Source: Cryptomeria japonica
Lineage: Eukaryota; Streptophyta; Pinopsida; Cupressales; Cupressaceae
Length of the DNA: 64,000 nucleotides
Reading direction: 5' to 3'
NCBI RefSeq assembly: GCF_030272615.1
Contig: NC_081406.1
Span: forward strand, 192,269,891 to 192,333,890
The translations under genes were made by a program, and so were the position numbers. The notes under the pieces were generated by a model, which saw nothing but the letters and a program-made list of their open reading frames with translations, did not search any database and was not told where the DNA came from. Below are positions 56,661 to 64,000 of this stretch, piece by piece (the first letter of the stretch is position 1; each line of letters opens with the position of its first letter).

Positions 56661-59600
56661 TTCCCTTTTCTTATCTAATTAGTGCAAACAATAATTGGGT
56701 GGGATCCTCCTTATTGAAACCTATTCTATCTATAATGGTGGGCCACTTCATTATGATATCAAGGGATGTATATGCTCACTTGAAGGCACAAGTGTAATTA
56801 GCCGATAGGCTTTAGTGGGGACTTTTAAGCTTAGAAAATTGTGAGTAAGTTAGAAAAGTAACCGCTCACCAGGAGGCTCTTTGTCAGGCGGCGATCGGAA
56901 AGTTGTTGTCGTTGTTTCTACATTTATTGGTGGGGTTTTTTAAAAATTCAATCTTCAGCTCCGATGTTGCTTGCAAGCTACATTTGTGTTGCGACATTTA
57001 TTAACGACATGTTAATTGTGTCTTGGGAGCACTGTTTGCAACCATTTCGAATGAAAAGATGGTTATGGTGTATTGTGCAATGAGTTGATGTTATCTTAAT
57101 CTACTTTTGGGAATTCATTGTTCTATGGAACAAAAGAAAGAGATTTGCATTGAGTTTGTGGACAAGAAGCAAGTCATTTCGTTTCAGGTTTAATGGTTTT
57201 CATTTGTTTATGCATATTTTCTTTGGTCTTTATGGCGAAAAACCATTAAATTGCCTCTTTGAAGTTTTGCCTCCTCTCTTTGTGCTTGAATTTATTCTGC
57301 GGTCATGTTCATCCTTTGTTTTTTCTTTTGATATTTTTTATATCTTGTGATTAACAAATTATGGCTTTAAAGGTATGCAATGATTGATTCCTTCCAAAAA
57401 TGGATATAAAATTGCAAGAAAAGAGTATCCACAAGACAAGGTTCATAAAATAATATAGAAAAAGTCGTACAATAGGACATGTGGTATTAGTGAAAATGAT
57501 TGCTATAAATACAACACTATTTAAAAAAAGGGTAAAAATCCAAACGTGATCTCGATTGTTTTTTTCGAATTAGGATCTCGTATCCTAAATAGGACCCCAA
57601 TCACGTAATTTGTCCGTTTAATTTTTAAAAAAAATTAACAGGATCATGAATCCTAAACGGGATCCCGATTACTATTCGCGATCCCGTTTGTAAAAATTTC
57701 AAATTTCGACTCGGTTTGCCCTTTGGATTTTTCGTTGTTAAATGGCTCAGAGAGTCGGCTCTTTGCCTTGACCTAGTTTGACTTGTAACATGAAGGCCAT
57801 ATTAGTGTCCATACTAATTAATGACTTTGGACATATATTTGAATAGCAATTTAAAAAATAATTGAAACAATGAAAACCTGTTATAGAAAAGACTGCCTAG
57901 ATTCCAAATAAGTCATTTGTTTTAAAATTGGATTAATTTTTTTATTTTTAAAATAATTTCTAATGAAAGAGATCCATAAACTTGAAATAGCAAGGTTTCT
58001 TTTTTTTTTTTAATAACTTTTTTGTTTTTAAGTTTTTTGAAAAACAAATTATATGGCATCAAATTAGAGACAATTATATACAGTTTCAAAAAAATAAAAA
58101 AATGTTAAGCTAGGTCAAGTTATGCTTGTTGTACATGAGGGTTTTTCAAAACAATAATTATGGCCAATAAAAAATTAACAAATATAAAATTCAAAAAAAT
58201 ATCCTCATCAAAGGTGAGTGAGTTAAAAATATTTTCCCAAAAGGATTCATAAAAAATACTCTCATTTAGGTCAAATTATACTTGTCATACACGGGCATGG
58301 TATGGTCCTAAAAAAGTGACTTTCAAACTATAGGTTTTAGAAATGCTTATTGAAACTTAATTTATATCATCTGAGTATTAAAATAAATTACATATTTTGA
58401 AACTAGACTTCAAGCACTACATTTTCTATTACTAACTTTTTCAAGATTCATTCTTTAAGTGCTTTAAATTTTTAGGTCAATCGAGACGAATTCCTCTAAA
58501 CAGAGAAAACACTTCCACTTTTTGGCCAAAAAATGGACTCAACTTCTTGCACACACCCATAATAGTCCTTAATATCAAGAAAGTTCATTTTTTTCATACT
58601 TTCTTGTAAAATTTTCTCTTTTGTTTTGTAGGTGATCCTTTTGTGTATAGATAATCTTTAACTCCTACATTTTTTGTCTATCTTACTCTACCCTTGCATG
58701 GGTTGTTAATGAAGGAATTTTGTTGCCTTTTACCTAATTAAGTTATGTAAATTATTGTGTTTTAAGTTGGGTCCGCATAATAGATCCCTTATTAAATTAA
58801 AAAAAGAAATATAGAAATAAAAATATTGTTAATGACAGATGTAAAGTAGATTGTTATAAATCAAAATTTCTTATATATATACTATGATGCATATTAAATT
58901 TCAAGTAGAAGAGTTGGACCTAAAGGTGTAGTAACTGTAATCCTTTATTTGGTCTAAGATAATGCTTCATGAGCAATCAATTGGTTTCCCTTGACTCTCT
59001 TTGACAAGTCACTCTAGGCTAAGGAAGAGGCAATGGTGAGTCAATTTTCTTAATTTCCATGTAAATTTCTAAATCTAGGACACAATACTTATCCCTAAAG
59101 TAGATCGAACCTCCTTTTTTAGTTTCATATGGTTTGCTTTTACTCCTAGAGATGTTGAAATCTCTAACCTAGCCGTTTAATATGTCATTGTCCTTTGAAT
59201 CCTAACAATATGTGAATTATGACACACTAGTCCCAATCCCCTCAAGGATTAGAATGGAACAATGGTTAGATAGAGTGTGCCCCCTTACATATGAACATAG
59301 ACCTTTCAAGTAGCGGGAGTGGATAGATCTTGATGAGGCAAAAAATGTTCCTTTTGCTAATGTACAATTTTTGAAGTATCTTAATTTATAGATGCTTCTT
59401 TAATGTAATGACTTAATAATCATTTTATTATGCCTTAAAATTAGAATTAGAATTCTTTTTCTTTCTTTCTTTAATGAACTTATGAGTATGGCTGTGATTT
59501 TTTAAATCATATGTCTAATTCATTAAACTATTTGTTGATTTTGATTAACTATTAAGATTTATCCTTTATATATACTTTAGTTTTTTTCTAAATATATATT

Positions 59601-60144
59601 TTTTAATGTAATAACTTTTAAAAAATTATAACCATTCATTTAATTTTATAATATTTTTTAAAAAAATTAAAAGCTTTTGAAAATAGAATCTAAACTTTTC
59701 AATTTCAAATAAATATTTTAATTAAATGAAATTAATGGGCTAAATATGTTATTTTTAGAAGAAGAGACAACAATATTGCAAGGTGAGAACAATTTAACCC
59801 TAATCCAAATAAACCCATGACAAATATTTACATAAGATCAAAATAAATATAAGAAAAAGAATTTTAAAAGATTCGATATCAAGTTTTTACAATTCATATT
59901 GTTATTAAAATTATTTTCGATAATAAATCTTTAAATCAGATCTAAAATATTGATTAAAAAACTCAACATACAATCAAATCCAATAACATGATACAATAAC
60001 ACCCAAAGTCTTATGATTTCAACTGTAAAAATCTAAAATCTTGTGGATCTACTTGATTCTACTCCTCCTAGATTGACAAGAGACATTTTCTCCTTTTTAA
60101 CAAAGCATTTCATGATAAGCCTTGCTTTACTTACTTCTGGGTTT
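56661..60144. other. Unannotated intergenic sequence downstream of peroxidase
   Basis: AT-rich with no recognised gene. Around 57542-57690 there is an inverted repeat (CAAACGTGATCTCGA against TCGCGATCCCGTTTG) enclosing repeated GATCCCG-like words, possibly a small foldback element. The peroxidase 3' UTR must lie just left of 60145, but no clear AATAAA was seen there. Confidence 0.45.
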
Positions 60145-62957
<2,813 letters not shown>

Positions 62958-63026
62958 TCTTCAGACGATGGAAACAACTGTATTACTGCTCTTCAGACTA
63001 TTTCACTTAATAGAAGAGTTGAGTTG

Positions 63027-63036
63027 TTTTTATATG
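63027..63036 (-). promoter_or_regulatory. Putative TATA box of the peroxidase gene
   Basis: The minus strand reads CATATAAAAAC about 75 bases upstream of the start codon, a normal plant TATA position giving a 5' UTR of roughly 40 bases. No other core element is claimed. Confidence 0.6.
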
Positions 63037-63354
63037 CTAATTTGCCTTGCAAACAACATTATATAATAGAAGGAAAGCTGAAAACAGCCCACGCATGCTC
63101 GCATTATAGATTGTGCGCTCCAGTTAAGTGGAGTTGTTTAGTTACTTTGTACAGCCCACTAATTAGCGGTAGCAAATAGGAAGCTTGAAAAACCAGTATA
63201 TTTAATGAGGAGTTCATCTCAGTTACGGATCTTGAGACATAAAGCAACCGCCCCTGCAATATATTTTTGTCTCTATAGCTTGTCCAATCACATTTGGGTT
63301 ATGTAGCTCATCCACCTCTATAATGTCTTGGCCATTTGAAGTTTCTAAAGTTAA

Positions 63355-63616
63355 AATATTTGGGTTTCTTTTTTTTAGATTGCAGGAATCGGATATAGCA
63401 CTCTCCACAGTAACGTGATTGATGATATAGCACTCTCTACAGTAACGTGATTGATGATATAGCACTCTCTACAGTAACGTGATTGATGATGCTAGCGTGA
63501 CATGTCTTCCTGTACCACGTGGGTTGGGGGAGACTAGACCTCGTGACCTTGTGCTTCACCACAAGAAACTTTGGCCAATCAAAATAGACCCCATCCCAAT
63601 ATTTGAGTTTCTTTTT
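63355..63616 (-). mobile_element. SINE copy 2 in the peroxidase upstream region
   Basis: A 19-base target duplication, AATATTTGGGTTTCTTTTT (63355-63373) and AATATTTGAGTTTCTTTTT (63598-63616), one mismatch. The body (63374-63597, minus strand) matches SINE copy 1 through 'GTGGTGAAGCA..AGGTCA.GAGGTCTAG', 'CCCA.GTGGTA' and the tail 'GTGCTATA..AATC.TGCA.TCTAAAAA'. Its A box is decayed. A 32-base segment of the body is present three times (63392-63487). It lies 400-660 bases upstream of the peroxidase start codon. Confidence 0.82.
63392..63487. repeat. Three tandem 32-base units
   Basis: Units at 63392-63423, 63424-63455 and 63456-63487, each GATATAGCACTCTC.ACAG followed by TAACGTGATTGAT; they differ by one base. 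They contain the core AACGTG/CACGTT. They lie within SINE copy 2. Confidence 0.9.
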
Positions 63617-64000
63617 AATGTTGTAATTTTATGTAATTTAATTTGGTTGTTTTCATAATTAATTAAGTTTTTATCTAGATGTACTTACTTTCCACTTATA
63701 AGAGATAAATTTGCAAACATATTATTTATATAATTATAATGGTGAAATTTGCATATTCATTTTATTTTTCATTTAATTTTGTATTCAATTTGGAGAATGT
63801 CTTAAATGTAATAACATATTGCAAGTGGTGTACTCTTGTATTTGGTTTAGCTTATAACTTAAACTCTATTCACTTTTATTTACCTTCATTTTACATCAAT
63901 TTTTACATGAAGAATGTGTGGGTACTAAAGCAAAGTGTTGCAGTGTGTTCTTGAATGTCAAACATTTATACATGACCACCAAATTATAAAAAAAAAAAAA
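63617..64000. other. Unannotated upstream sequence
   Basis: AT-rich; no gene or repeat recognised. It ends in a run of A. Confidence 0.5.

Noticed and set aside
57150-57350. Open frame of 66 codons, Phe-rich
   Set aside because: No start context, no conserved motif, and it lies in sequence with no sign of exons.

Overview
The window is nuclear DNA from a seed plant with a large, repeat-swollen genome. It is AT-rich and poor in CpG. About three quarters is LTR retrotransposons nested inside one another, and the only convincing host gene is a spliced class III secretory peroxidase at the right end (60145-62957, minus strand). The very long intergenic stretches, the Tork/Tnt1-like Copia families and the heavy decay would suit a gymnosperm. 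That is inference; nothing seen here fixes the species.

Layout. 1-2732: T/G-rich sequence with no recognised gene. 2738-15845: G1, an old Gypsy-like LTR element with target duplication GAGTG on both sides. It carries gag-protease remnants but no reverse transcriptase, and it is split by a minus-strand Copia element, C1 (7687-13545). 17613-30178: Copia C2 (minus), whose 5' LTR is split by a non-autonomous LTR element, NA1 (24050-29415, duplication AAATA). 31417-31617: a SINE with a 16-bp duplication. 32868-53339: Copia C3 (plus), same family as C2. C3 was blown up to 20 kb by a tandem pair of Gypsy-like gag-protease elements (G2, 35058-41788), by a second non-autonomous element NA2 (42295-47742, minus, duplication GTGTA) and by a probable DNA transposon inside its 3' LTR (about 52268-53233). 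53340-60144: intergenic, with a LINE RNase H remnant near 56.3-56.7 kb. 60145-62957: peroxidase, four exons. Intron 1 holds a six-unit tandem array flanked by two tRNA-like SINE heads. A second copy of the 31.4-kb SINE lies 0.4-0.6 kb upstream of the peroxidase start.

None of the element coding regions is intact. Most in-frame stops are TAG at positions where a relative has Gln. The peroxidase frame is open, keeps all catalytic and disulfide residues and has canonical splice sites, so it is probably functional.

The most interesting material is the NA1/NA2 family. Both are LTR elements without protease, integrase or reverse transcriptase. They instead keep, largely in one frame, a coiled coil, four tandem zinc knuckles and a long unrecognised C-terminal region. 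Their LTR ends, primer-binding site and polypurine tract match the neighbouring C2/C3 Copia family, which suggests they are parasites of it. All four of these elements share an inverted repeat that brackets the polypurine tract/3' LTR junction.
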